From: Candidatus Gorgonimonas leptogorgiae
GTDB taxonomy: Bacteria; Pseudomonadota; Gammaproteobacteria; Pseudomonadales; Endozoicomonadaceae
DNA: 7,917 nucleotides
Direction of reading: 5' to 3'
NCBI GenBank assembly: GCA_929200515.1
Contig: CAKNAD010000137.1
Location: 1-7,917 of the forward strand
The notes below the pieces were generated by a model. The model saw only the letters and a program-made list of their open reading frames with translations, had not been told where the DNA came from and did no database searches. Shown one piece after another: positions 1 through 5,366 of this stretch (positions within the stretch are counted from its first letter, which is position 1; every line of letters starts with the position of its first letter). The position numbers and the translations under genes were made by a program.

Positions 1-167
1 TCATAACTAATTTAAATTTAAAAAGCTAGCATTTTCATTCACGACGTGTATATATATTGGAAATGTAAGTTTTCAGCAAGTGATTATCAGTTTTTAGCCA
101 AGGCAGTGTTTTGCATTAGTGTCGACTAAATCAAGAAATGCTAACGCAGGATAAAAACTTATAAGTC

Positions 168-293
168 TTATTCTATGGGGCTATTAAAAAAATTTACTTC
201 ATCGTTAAAACACTTTGAAATGCACTTGCATTCCGGCAGTATTTTGCCTCGAATTAGATCTTTTTCTTTAGCCCTGAAAACTAGCATTTTCAT
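168..293 (-). CDS. Possible 41-aa small ORF, doubtful
   Basis: A minus-strand frame opens with ATG at 293-291, with a second in-frame ATG at 287-285, and ends with TAA at 170-168. The product begins MKMLVFRAKEKDL and contains a cluster of three cysteines (C22, C24, C28). A GAGG motif lies about nine bases before the second ATG, at a workable ribosome-binding distance. Against it: it is short, it overlaps the repeat and the likely prmB promoter on the other strand, and I recognise no family. The left repeat copy (near 38) also begins MKML on the minus strand but stops after six residues. It may be a repeat-borne ORF rather than a working gene. Confidence 0.2.
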   Translation of the reverse strand: MKMLVFRAKEKDLIRGKILPECKCISKCFNDEVNFFNSPIE

Positions 294-309
294 CTGCCTC
301 GTGTATAAT
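281..309 (+). promoter_or_regulatory. Likely promoter of the prmB-tadA-ratA-rnfH operon
   Basis: A perfect -10 hexamer TATAAT lies at 304-309, about 50 bases before the prmB ATG. With a 17-base spacer the -35 position falls on CTAGCA (281-286), a poor match to TTGACA, so the promoter is either weak at -35 or activator-dependent. The whole CTAGCATTTTCAT-N6-CGTGTATA arrangement recurs at 26-52 with a poorer -10 (TATATA), so a second upstream start is possible. Confidence 0.45.
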
Positions 310-358
310 GCCTATTTAAAATAAGCTAATAATTTAGTATGTACAAAAGGATGTTTAT

Positions 359-1324
359 ATGGAAACTGAAAAAGATATTCTTATAGAACTTAATACTATA
401 TTAGACTTTATTCGTTGGGGTGCAACTAACTTTATAAAAAATAATTTATTTTATGGGCATGGTAGCGATAATGCTTTCGATGAAGCAACTCACCTTGTGT
501 TTTACGCTTTAGAGCTTCCTTGGAATTTTCCAGAGCAATACTTTAAAGCTAAGTTAACAACTCAAGAAAAACAAACTATTTATAATTTAATTATTAAAAG
601 AATAACCACAAAAAAGCCCTTAGCCTATTTAGTTAATCAGTCGTGGTTCTGCGGGTTGCAATTTTATGTAAATGAAGACGTTTTAATTCCCAGATCTCCT
701 ATTGGGGAATTAATCAAGAATAATTTTGCTCCTTGGTTGCCAAATATTGAGAATATACAGAGTATATTAGATTTATGTTGTGGTAGTGGTTGCTTAGGTA
801 TAGCAGCAGCATACCAGTTTAATCAAGCTAGTGTGGATTTAATTGATATATCTTCAAAAGCGTTAGATGTAGCTGAAACAAATATTAATATGCATAATTT
901 AGAGCATAGACTGCAAACGTTACAGTCAGATTTATTTGAAAACCTCTCTATTTTGCCGGTTAAGCCTAAATATCAATTAATAATATGTAATCCGCCATAT
1001 GTAGATGCAGAAGACATGAATAACTTACCAACAGAATTTAGCTTTGAGCCTCAATCAGCCCTAGCATCAGGTAAAGATGGCTTAGATTGCACTAGAAAAA
1101 TATTAGCTTCTGCTGGAGATTATCTAGACGATAACGGAATTTTAGTTTTAGAGCTTGGCAATAGCTATGTGCATTTTCAAAGTATATATAAAGATATTCC
1201 AGTTGAATGGGTTAATTTACAACAAGGTGGTCATGGGGTTTTTATAATTACTGCTGCTACTTGTAAAAAATATAGGAACGAACTGATAGAAATATCGCAA
1301 ATAGCTATTGGTGATTTAATTTGA
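359..1324 (+). CDS. prmB: Ribosomal protein uL3 (L3) glutamine N5-methyltransferase PrmB
   Basis: PrmB transfers a methyl group from S-adenosylmethionine to the side-chain amide of a conserved glutamine in ribosomal protein L3 (Gln150 in E. coli), a cytoplasmic step linked to assembly of the 50S subunit. The 321-aa product is close to the family's usual length of about 310. The N-terminal helical domain (roughly 1-105) carries the family-typical stretch FYGHGSDNAFDEA (31-43). IPRSP at 110-114 distinguishes PrmB from the release-factor enzyme PrmC, which usually has IPRPDTE. The SAM-binding loop LDLCCGSG is at 137-144 and the catalytic NPPY at 211-214. The start is ATG with AAGGA (347-351) seven bases upstream. 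It is the first gene of a four-gene operon, and its TGA overlaps the TTG start of tadA. No defect is visible. Confidence 0.93.
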   Translation: METEKDILIELNTILDFIRWGATNFIKNNLFYGHGSDNAFDEATHLVFYALELPWNFPEQYFKAKLTTQEKQTIYNLIIKRITTKKPLAYLVNQSWFCGLQFYVNEDVLIPRSPIGELIKNNFAPWLPNIENIQSILDLCCGSGCLGIAAAYQFNQASVDLIDISSKALDVAETNINMHNLEHRLQTLQSDLFENLSILPVKPKYQLIICNPPYVDAEDMNNLPTEFSFEPQSALASGKDGLDCTRKILASAGDYLDDNGILVLELGNSYVHFQSIYKDIPVEWVNLQQGGHGVFIITAATCKKYRNELIEISQIAIGDLI

Positions 1325-1803
1325 CACAACTAATAACTGATGAATACTGGATGCAATATGCAATACAGGAAGCTATAACCGCAGGAACTTTTGGAGAAGT
1401 TCCTGTCGGTGCGGTAGTTGTTTGTAATAATCAATTAATAGCTAAATCTTATAATAGTCCTATTTCTAGTTGTGACCCTACAGCACATGCTGAAATTATA
1501 GCCCTGCAAAAAGCAGCAAAAATTATAGGAAATTATAGGCTAGTTAATTGCGAACTATACTGTACTATAGAGCCATGTACTATGTGTGCTGGAGCAATTA
1601 TTCATAGCAGAATCAAAAGATTGATCTTTGGAGCTACAGAACCAAAAGCTGGTGCTATTATTAGCAATTTAAATATTTTTGAACAGCCACAGGTTAATCA
1701 TAAGCCTGAAGTAAGCTATGGGGTGTTACATAAACAGTGCAAAGAAATATTATCGAAATTTTTCCAAAAACGTAGATTAGAAGCCAAAAATGGCAAAAAA
1801 TAG
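1321..1803 (+). CDS. tadA: tRNA-specific adenosine deaminase TadA
   Basis: TadA deaminates adenosine to inosine at wobble position 34 of tRNA-Arg(ACG), letting one tRNA read CGU, CGC and CGA. It is normally essential and acts as a cytoplasmic homodimer with one zinc per subunit. The 160-aa product has the complete cytidine/deoxycytidylate-deaminase fold signature: H56-A-E58 (zinc ligand and catalytic proton shuttle) in PTAHAEI, and PCTMC at 85-89 (zinc ligands C86 and C89). EVPVGAV (26-32) and NYRL (71-74) also match the family. I chose TTG at 1321 rather than ATG at 1351 because the ten residues before that ATG include DEYW, matching the conserved N-terminus (HEYWM in E. coli). The four-base TTGA overlap with the prmB stop suggests translational coupling; no strong Shine-Dalgarno is visible (weak GGTGA at 1310-1314). 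Confidence 0.93.
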   Translation: MTQLITDEYWMQYAIQEAITAGTFGEVPVGAVVVCNNQLIAKSYNSPISSCDPTAHAEIIALQKAAKIIGNYRLVNCELYCTIEPCTMCAGAIIHSRIKRLIFGATEPKAGAIISNLNIFEQPQVNHKPEVSYGVLHKQCKEILSKFFQKRRLEAKNGKK

Positions 1804-1831
1804 ATTGTCTGTTAAAGATTTTATTAAAATG

Positions 1832-1846
1832 AGGAAGGTGTAAGTG
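1832..1846 (+). promoter_or_regulatory. Strong ribosome-binding site fixing the ratA GTG start
   Basis: AGGAAGG at 1832-1838 stands five bases before GTG at 1844. No in-frame ATG lies near, so this purine-rich site settles the start. It lies in the only real gap (40 bp) inside the operon. Confidence 0.7.
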
Positions 1847-2290
1847 CCAAGAGTTTGTAAATCATTTGCCTCTCCATATACGACCAGCCAAATGTATAGT
1901 CTTGTTAATGATATTAATAGCTATAAATATTTTTTACCAAAATGTACTTATAGCTATGTTATATACGAAACCTCTGAAATAATGGAAGCTGAGTTAGTTA
2001 TTACTGCGTTAGGAGTAAATTATAAGTTTAGAACACGTAACAAGTTAATTAAAAATAAATCTATTACTATCAATTTAGTAGAAGGACCTTTTAAGTATCT
2101 TCAAGGACGTTGGTTGTTTAATTCTATCAATCATAATTATAGCCGAACTGAACTAGAACTAGAATTTCAACTAAAGAATGCATTTGTACAAATGACGCTA
2201 CATCCTATTTTAGATATTATGGTTAATTCTATTTTTAATTCTTTTAAATCTAGAGCAAATAGTGTATTTATGGGAAAACATAATGAATGA
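1844..2290 (+). CDS. ratA: RatA, START-like (SRPBCC/polyketide cyclase superfamily) protein
   Basis: RatA belongs to the START-like superfamily of small hydrophobic-pocket proteins. The bacterial member was described as a toxin that blocks association of 30S and 50S subunits, and the eukaryotic relatives (Coq10) act in ubiquinone metabolism, so the physiological role remains open. The 148-aa product is full length (E. coli about 145-158). Conserved stretches are PYTTSQMYSLVNDI (11-24), YKYFLPKC (27-34) and LVEGPFKYLQGRW (78-90), with a C-terminal amphipathic helix around 120-142 that closes the pocket in this fold. The start is GTG; the first residues MPRV align with the MPQI start of E. coli RatA, which supports it. 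The 3' end overlaps rnfH by eight bases, and ratA-rnfH adjacency is the usual gamma/betaproteobacterial arrangement. The smpB neighbour often seen beside this pair is absent. Confidence 0.88.
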   Translation: MPRVCKSFASPYTTSQMYSLVNDINSYKYFLPKCTYSYVIYETSEIMEAELVITALGVNYKFRTRNKLIKNKSITINLVEGPFKYLQGRWLFNSINHNYSRTELELEFQLKNAFVQMTLHPILDIMVNSIFNSFKSRANSVFMGKHNE

Positions 2291-2591
2291 TGATAATATT
2301 GAAATAGAAATAATATATGCAGAACCTAATGACCAAATAACTATAACAAAACAAACAGCAAGTAATTGTACTTTAATGCAAGCGGTAGAGGAATCAGGTA
2401 TATTAGAGCAGATAGATTTAAAGTATAAAGATAAATTAAAATTTGGGATTTATGGTAATTTAGTAACAAAACCTAATGAATATATTTTACAAAATGGCGA
2501 TAGAATAGAAATTTATCGCCCGTTGCTAGCAGATCCTAAAAAAATAAGACTTCAAAGGCTAGCAAAATTAAAACAAGATAACAACAATTAA
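2283..2591 (+). CDS. rnfH: RnfH/RatB family protein, ubiquitin-like beta-grasp fold
   Basis: This is a small protein of the RnfH (UPF0125, also called RatB) family with a ubiquitin/ThiS-like beta-grasp fold. Despite its name it need not belong to an Rnf electron-transport complex, and its biochemical role is unproven. The 102-aa product carries IEIEIIYAEP near the N-terminus and the hallmark C-terminal block NGDRIEIYRPLLADPK (about 71-86), followed by a basic tail. I prefer ATG at 2283, with GGGA at 2272-2275 seven bases upstream, over GTG at 2262. The longer start would add seven residues (MYLWENI) with no counterpart in the family and overlap ratA by 29 rather than 8 bases. It is the last gene of the operon. 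A degraded copy of its 3' half lies at 2960-3231. Confidence 0.88.
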   Translation: MNDDNIEIEIIYAEPNDQITITKQTASNCTLMQAVEESGILEQIDLKYKDKLKFGIYGNLVTKPNEYILQNGDRIEIYRPLLADPKKIRLQRLAKLKQDNNN

Positions 2592-2613
2592 ATTAATAAC
2601 CTAACAGTTGTTA
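2579..2613. terminator. Weak dyad between rnfH and the convergent small gene
   Basis: TAACAAC (2579-2585) and GTTGTTA (2607-2613) can form a seven-pair stem around a 21-base AT-rich loop. The dyad covers the rnfH stop and ends just before the stop of the minus-strand small gene, followed by ATTTAAAATAATTTT. It has no proper T-run, so terminator function is only suggested. A version with one arm changed (TAACAAC/GCTGTTA) occupies the matching place in the duplicated unit (3216-3244). Confidence 0.3.
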
Positions 2614-2615
2614 AT

Positions 2616-2816
2616 TTAAAATAATTTTGTATTTAACACATCGATAAACCTTTTGACATTCGGGTTAAGAAGCACAGTAAATTCAATAAATGTTTTAAAC
2701 GGTACAATTTCATGTTTTTTAGATGTAACTTTTTTTTCTATAGGGGTGTCTTGATTATTAGTTGCATGTAATCCATTAATAGCAGGTCCGATTAAGTTTA
2801 CTTTAGAACTTTCCAT
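2616..2816 (-). CDS. Small protein of unknown function (copy 1 of a duplicated pair)
   Basis: A 66-aa product I do not recognise; no signal peptide, membrane segment or known motif is evident. It starts MESSKVNL, has a polar middle (NNQDTPIEKKVTS), then a mixed hydrophobic and basic C-terminal part with FKTFIEF and VKRFIDVL that could form amphipathic helices. A good Shine-Dalgarno, AGGAGT (2829-2824 on this strand), lies seven bases before ATG. No plus-strand gene covers the region, so it is not a shadow ORF. It is convergent with rnfH. The 69-aa gene at 3259-3468 occupies the same place in the second unit of a tandem duplication. It shares the leader and the pattern NNxxT..ExK[VI]TS, which argues that both are real genes. 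Confidence 0.55.
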   Translation of the reverse strand: MESSKVNLIGPAINGLHATNNQDTPIEKKVTSKKHEIVPFKTFIEFTVLLNPNVKRFIDVLNTKLF

Positions 2817-2874
2817 TGATAATACTCCTAAATATTGTTAATTTTTAATATGATTTTAGTATTTGTAATTATTA

Positions 2875-2896
2875 ATACTAGTAATTAGACTAGTAT
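2875..2896. promoter_or_regulatory. Perfect dyad ATACTAGT-N6-ACTAGTAT upstream of small gene 1
   Basis: Two eight-base arms (2875-2882 and 2889-2896) form a perfect inverted repeat with a six-base spacer, about 60-80 bases upstream of the small gene's ATG on the minus strand. The size and spacing fit a dimeric regulator's operator. One arm (ACTAGTAT) is also present upstream of small gene 2 at 3500-3507. No regulator is identified. Confidence 0.35.
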
Positions 2897-2959
2897 CTTT
2901 ACTAAAAAGTTTCAAATAATATTAGCATTACTACTGTATAAAAAAATATAGTCTCTACT

Positions 2960-3231
2960 AAATATGAAGATAAATTGAAATTTGATTAATAGCTAATCCT
3001 GATAAATATATGTTGCAAGATGGTGATATAGCACTACCCGTTAATACGTAGACACTTTTAGTAGTTACTTATATCATATGATAATTAGCAATAGTTATTA
3101 ACCATAGTATCTCTTAATGTCTAAATCATAGCTAGCAGTGCTATAAAATAAAAATTTACTGGATTTTGCTAGCATATCCTAAAAAATAAGGCTTCAAAGA
3201 CTAGCAAAAGTAAAATAACAACATAATTTAA
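2960..3231 (+). pseudogene. Degraded duplicate of the 3' half of rnfH
   Basis: Three stretches align in order with rnfH. Positions 2960-2984 encode KYEDKLKF, matching KYKDKLKF in rnfH at 2421-2445, then hit TAA and TAG stops. Positions 2995-3027 encode NPDKYMLQDGD, matching KPNEYILQNGD, after a deletion of about 13-18 bases. Positions 3166-3222 match the LLADPKKIRLQR end with few substitutions, a one-base deletion that shifts the frame, and a five-base deletion. Between the second and third blocks lies about 123 nt with no rnfH match. There is no start, several stops are present and the ubiquitin-like fold is gone, so this cannot encode a working protein. The 5' half of rnfH was never included; the copy begins directly at the duplication junction. 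Confidence 0.82.
3043..3165. other. 123-nt insertion of unknown origin within the rnfH remnant
   Basis: Sequence matching rnfH stops at CCCGTT (3037-3042) and resumes at TTGCTAGC (3166-3173), although these are contiguous in intact rnfH; the two T's of CCCGTT reappear at the resumption. The stretch contains a perfect 12-bp palindrome, TATCATATGATA (3072-3083), and a second GCTAGCAG (3131-3138) resembling the flanking rnfH sequence. I see no transposase, no clear terminal inverted repeats and no open frame. It could be a miniature element, local slippage or replacement. Confidence 0.45.
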
Positions 3232-3269
3232 AAATAAGCTGTTATTATAGTAATTATGTTATTTTTTTT
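3216..3269. terminator. Hairpin with T8 at the end of small gene 2, possibly bidirectional
   Basis: AACATAATT (3220-3228) pairs perfectly with AATTATGTT (3252-3260). An inner stem AATAA-GCTG-TTATT (3233-3246) can stack within it. On the plus strand the outer arm is followed by eight T's (3262-3269). On the minus strand the stop codon of the small gene lies in the stem, and a short T-rich tail follows. The stems have little G+C, so efficiency is uncertain. Confidence 0.45.
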
Positions 3270-3468
3270 GATGTGTCATATAGCTAGTAATAAAAAAATC
3301 ATCAATTTTCTTATAAACTTGATTAAAACCTTCTAAAGTTTTGTTGAGTTTAATGAGCTCTTTTTGAAATTCAGCAGAAGTAATTTTCCCCTCTACTGTA
3401 TTACTATTATTGTGGATATCAGTTGTTTGACTTGTTACAGATGGTTGTATATTTGATGTGGCTTCCAT
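3259..3468 (-). CDS. Small protein of unknown function (copy 2 of a duplicated pair)
   Basis: A 69-aa product I do not recognise. The N-terminal half is polar and rich in Ser, Thr and Asn (MEATSNIQPSVTSQTTD). From about residue 32 (SAEFQKELIKLNKTLEGF and on to KKIDDFF) it looks like one or two amphipathic helices, possibly coiled-coil. There is no signal peptide or membrane segment. ATG is preceded at eight bases by AGGAGT (3482-3477), in a leader matching that of the 66-aa gene. The shared pattern NNxxT..ExK[VI]TS and matching position in the tandem duplication indicate paralogues. It has kept an intact frame while the neighbouring rnfH copy decayed, which suggests selection on the small gene. 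A toxin-antitoxin part, effector or regulator are all unsupported guesses. Confidence 0.55.
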   Translation of the reverse strand: MEATSNIQPSVTSQTTDIHNNSNTVEGKITSAEFQKELIKLNKTLEGFNQVYKKIDDFFITSYMTHQKK

Positions 3469-3729
3469 ATTATAATACTCCTATTAAATTTTATATTTTA
3501 CTAGTATTTACTATTAGAGTGCTTTAAAAATGTTGTTGTAGCTTCTCTCCGTTTTAAGAAGATTAAAATTATGCATAACAATATTTTTTAGTCTCTACAT
3601 ATCATTAGACAGGATATTTAATAAAAAGTTCTAATATTAATTTCAGGGTAAAAATAACATCTCTATGTTTTTACTTGTAGTTTTTTGTTTTTTATTTTTA
3701 TAATACTAATACTTTAATAAGGAACTAAA
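3469..3729. other. Divergent intergenic region between small gene 2 and the HAD gene
   Basis: About 260 bases with no open frame of note. The left part is the leader of small gene 2, with ACTAGTAT at 3500-3507 (half of the dyad seen upstream of copy 1) and the end of duplication unit 2 at 3598. The right part is T-rich and holds the HAD gene promoter. Confidence 0.5.
3675..3704 (+). promoter_or_regulatory. Likely promoter of the HAD hydrolase gene
   Basis: TTGTAG (3675-3680), an 18-base T-rich spacer and a perfect TATAAT (3699-3704) form a plausible sigma-70 promoter. The start site would fall about 20 bases before the ATG, giving a very short leader containing AAGGA (3719-3723). Confidence 0.5.
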
Positions 3730-4656
3730 ATGATTGCCATTACGCCGGAAAAAACCCAAGAAGTTCATGCCATTACTGAAAAATGGCGACCGCATATAAA
3801 TAAAGCATATAATAGCACACCAATTTTAATAAATAGTCTTGATGAAATTGCCGACCAATTTGATTTGATTTTATTAGATGCTTGGGGTGTGTTAATTGAT
3901 GGTGGAGATGCCATACCTTCTAGTATAGAAGTTGTAGATTATCTACAAAATAGCAATAAGTTGTTTTCTGTAGTATCTAATGATTCTACTAAAGATAACA
4001 TAATATTTGCTAAATCGTATCAAAATTTAGGGTTTAATATAAAGCAAACTCAGGTGGTAACTAGTCTTGATAATACCATAAATTTTATAAAAAGTATTGA
4101 TGATATGTCTAGCTATGCTGTTGTAGCTCGCCCAGATCATCACTTAGCGAAGCAACTAGAACAAATGACATTTGTTTATAATAATCCAGAAAAATTATTA
4201 GATTCAAAGGTAAGCAACTTGCTTTTTTTGAGTGCAATGGGCTGGAATCTACAACATCAACAACAATTAATTAAATATGCAAAAAATAAAAACTTCGACA
4301 CCATAGCAATAGCTAATCCAGATATCGGTGCTCCATATAAAGGTCAAATTATGGCAACTCCAGGATATTTTTTAGCTGATTTGTATCAGGAAAGTTCGTG
4401 CAAACTTAATAAACCTGTATTGTTAGGAAAACCAGGGGAGGGGATCTTTCAATATGCTTTAAGTAAATATCCAAAAATTACTGATTATAGTAAAGTTTTA
4501 ATGGTAGGAGATGGTATTTATACCGATATACTAGGTGGCAATGCAATGGGATTTACTACTATGCTAATTAGCTCTGGTTTACATCGGGATGACGATATAC
4601 AGAATGTTTTAGAAACTTCAAAAATATCTCCCGACTATATAGCGCCTAGATTATAA
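3730..4656 (+). CDS. Class IIA HAD-superfamily hydrolase (TIGR01459-like)
   Basis: A 308-aa cytoplasmic HAD phosphatase-type protein with the class IIA cap arrangement also seen in NagD and phosphoglycolate phosphatases. Its substrate is unknown. Motif I is D50-A-W-G-V in LLDAWGVLIDGG, with nucleophile D50. Motif II is VSNDS (82-86). The motif III lysine is K234 in LLGKPGEGIF, and motif IV is GDGIYTD (260-266) with D261 and D266. The cap lies between about 105 and 225. The usual general acid/base Asp two residues after the nucleophile is Trp (W52). From memory this D-x-W-G form characterises the TIGR01459 subfamily, so it is probably not a recent mutation, but it makes ordinary phosphatase activity uncertain. 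ATG has AAGGA six bases upstream. It is convergent with queH, with only five bases between stops. Confidence 0.82.
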   Translation: MIAITPEKTQEVHAITEKWRPHINKAYNSTPILINSLDEIADQFDLILLDAWGVLIDGGDAIPSSIEVVDYLQNSNKLFSVVSNDSTKDNIIFAKSYQNLGFNIKQTQVVTSLDNTINFIKSIDDMSSYAVVARPDHHLAKQLEQMTFVYNNPEKLLDSKVSNLLFLSAMGWNLQHQQQLIKYAKNKNFDTIAIANPDIGAPYKGQIMATPGYFLADLYQESSCKLNKPVLLGKPGEGIFQYALSKYPKITDYSKVLMVGDGIYTDILGGNAMGFTTMLISSGLHRDDDIQNVLETSKISPDYIAPRL

Positions 4657-4661
4657 CCCTG

Positions 4662-5366
4662 TTAAGAGCTAGAATCTGAAGCTATTATTTCTACTTGTTT
4701 GTTTTCTTGATAAAACTTTACTAAGCGTTTTATTCTAGGTCTGCCATTTGCCATACGCCATCTGTTAGTATCGCGTAAACTATAAACACAGCCACAATAC
4801 TCTTGTTGATAAAAATTTTCTTGTTTAGAAAGCTCTATCATTCTTTGGCTTCCACCTTGTTTGCGCCAGTTAAAGGTCCAATAGGTGACGTTATCGTATC
4901 TGCTGGCGCTTCTAACTCCAGATTGATTAATTTGATTCATGTCTTTCCATCTGGATATACCTAAGGTGCTAGATATAACATCAAAGTTATTTTCTTCGGC
5001 ATACAAGGCAGTACGTTCAAAGCGCATATCAAAGCATTTAGTGCAACGTTCTCCACGTTCAGGTTCGTTTTCTAAGCCTTTTATTCTTTCAAACCAGTTA
5101 TCGGTGTCGTAATCTGCATCGATGCAAGGAATGTTGTTATCTTCGCAGAATCTTTTGTTTTCTGATTTACGTATTTCATATTCTTCAGCTGGATGTATAT
5201 TAGGGTTATAAAAAAATACTGTTGGTTCAATTCCAGAAGCTTGTATAGCTAAAATTACTTCGCCAGCACAAGGAGCGCAACAAGAATGTAATAAAACCTT
5301 TTTAGCATTATCAGGTGCTGTTAATTGAGGCCTGATATATTCATTTAATTTTAATGATTTTGACAT
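4662..5366 (-). CDS. queH: Epoxyqueuosine reductase QueH
   Basis: QueH (formerly DUF208) reduces epoxyqueuosine to queuosine at wobble position 34 of GUN-decoding tRNAs, the last step of queuosine synthesis. It is a non-orthologous replacement for the cobalamin-dependent QueG. The 234-aa product contains the expected cysteine sets: HSCCAPC (C29, C30, C33), RCTKC (C108, C111) and YCGC (C191, C193). These bind the iron-sulfur cluster and second metal site. YNPNIHPAEEYEIRK (53-67) and STLGISRWKD (133-142) are also typical of the family. The start is ATG at 5366; no strong Shine-Dalgarno is visible. Its stop is five bases from the HAD gene's stop, leaving no room for a separate terminator. Other queuosine genes are not in the window. 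Confidence 0.92.
   Translation of the reverse strand: MSKSLKLNEYIRPQLTAPDNAKKVLLHSCCAPCAGEVILAIQASGIEPTVFFYNPNIHPAEEYEIRKSENKRFCEDNNIPCIDADYDTDNWFERIKGLENEPERGERCTKCFDMRFERTALYAEENNFDVISSTLGISRWKDMNQINQSGVRSASRYDNVTYWTFNWRKQGGSQRMIELSKQENFYQQEYCGCVYSLRDTNRWRMANGRPRIKRLVKFYQENKQVEIIASDSSS

Larger units (their letters stand above)
1..358. other. Intergenic region with scrambled direct repeats, no standard gene
   Basis: No open frame of normal size is visible on either strand. Two short words each occur twice. CTAGCATTTTCAT followed six bases later by CGTGTATA lies at 26-52 and again at 281-307, with identical internal spacing. GGCAGTGTTTTGC at 102-114 recurs with one change at 235-247. The order of the words differs between the copies, so this is not a simple tandem duplication. 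A short palindrome, AATGCA-CT-TGCATT, lies at 219-232. The right-hand CGTGTATA copy contains a perfect TATAAT and is probably the promoter of the operon that follows. The region may be a rearranged dispersed intergenic repeat; searching the host genome for further copies would decide this. Confidence 0.55.
2421..2958. repeat. Tandem duplication, unit 1 (rnfH 3' half, small gene, leader)
   Basis: This unit runs from rnfH codon 47 through the convergent small gene to the marker TAGTCTCTAC at 2949-2958. Matching landmarks recur downstream at a near-constant offset. TTGCTAGC is at 2523 and 3166 (643). The small-gene ends are at 2616 and 3259 (643) and their starts at 2816 and 3468 (652). TAATACTCCTA is at 2820 and 3473 (653), and TAGTCTCTAC at 2949 and 3589 (640). 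Unit 2 begins immediately after this marker. Confidence 0.72.
2960..3598. repeat. Tandem duplication, unit 2 (rnfH pseudogene, small gene 2, leader)
   Basis: This second unit carries the decayed rnfH fragment, the 69-aa minus-strand gene and its leader, ending at the second TAGTCTCTAC (3589-3598). It is about 100 bases longer than unit 1, mainly because of the 123-nt stretch inside the rnfH remnant. The two small genes have diverged strongly while staying open. The leader around the Shine-Dalgarno (TAATACTCCTA on the plus strand) is identical. Confidence 0.72.

Noticed and set aside
359..1324. PrmC (release factor methyltransferase) as an alternative for prmB
   Set aside because: IPRSP rather than IPRPDTE, and the N-terminal FYGHGSDNAFDEA block, favour PrmB; prmA/hemA-type neighbours are absent.
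2262..2282. GTG start giving rnfH seven extra residues
   Set aside because: The extension has no family counterpart, overlaps ratA more deeply and lacks a better ribosome-binding site than ATG at 2283.
2960..3231. Possible second functional rnfH
   Set aside because: It has stops after KYEDKLKF, missing segments, a one-base deletion and no 5' half, so it is a remnant.
2616..3468. Toxin-antitoxin system suggested by two small genes near ratA
   Set aside because: The two small genes are paralogous copies from a duplication rather than a toxin with its antitoxin, and no known TA motif is visible.
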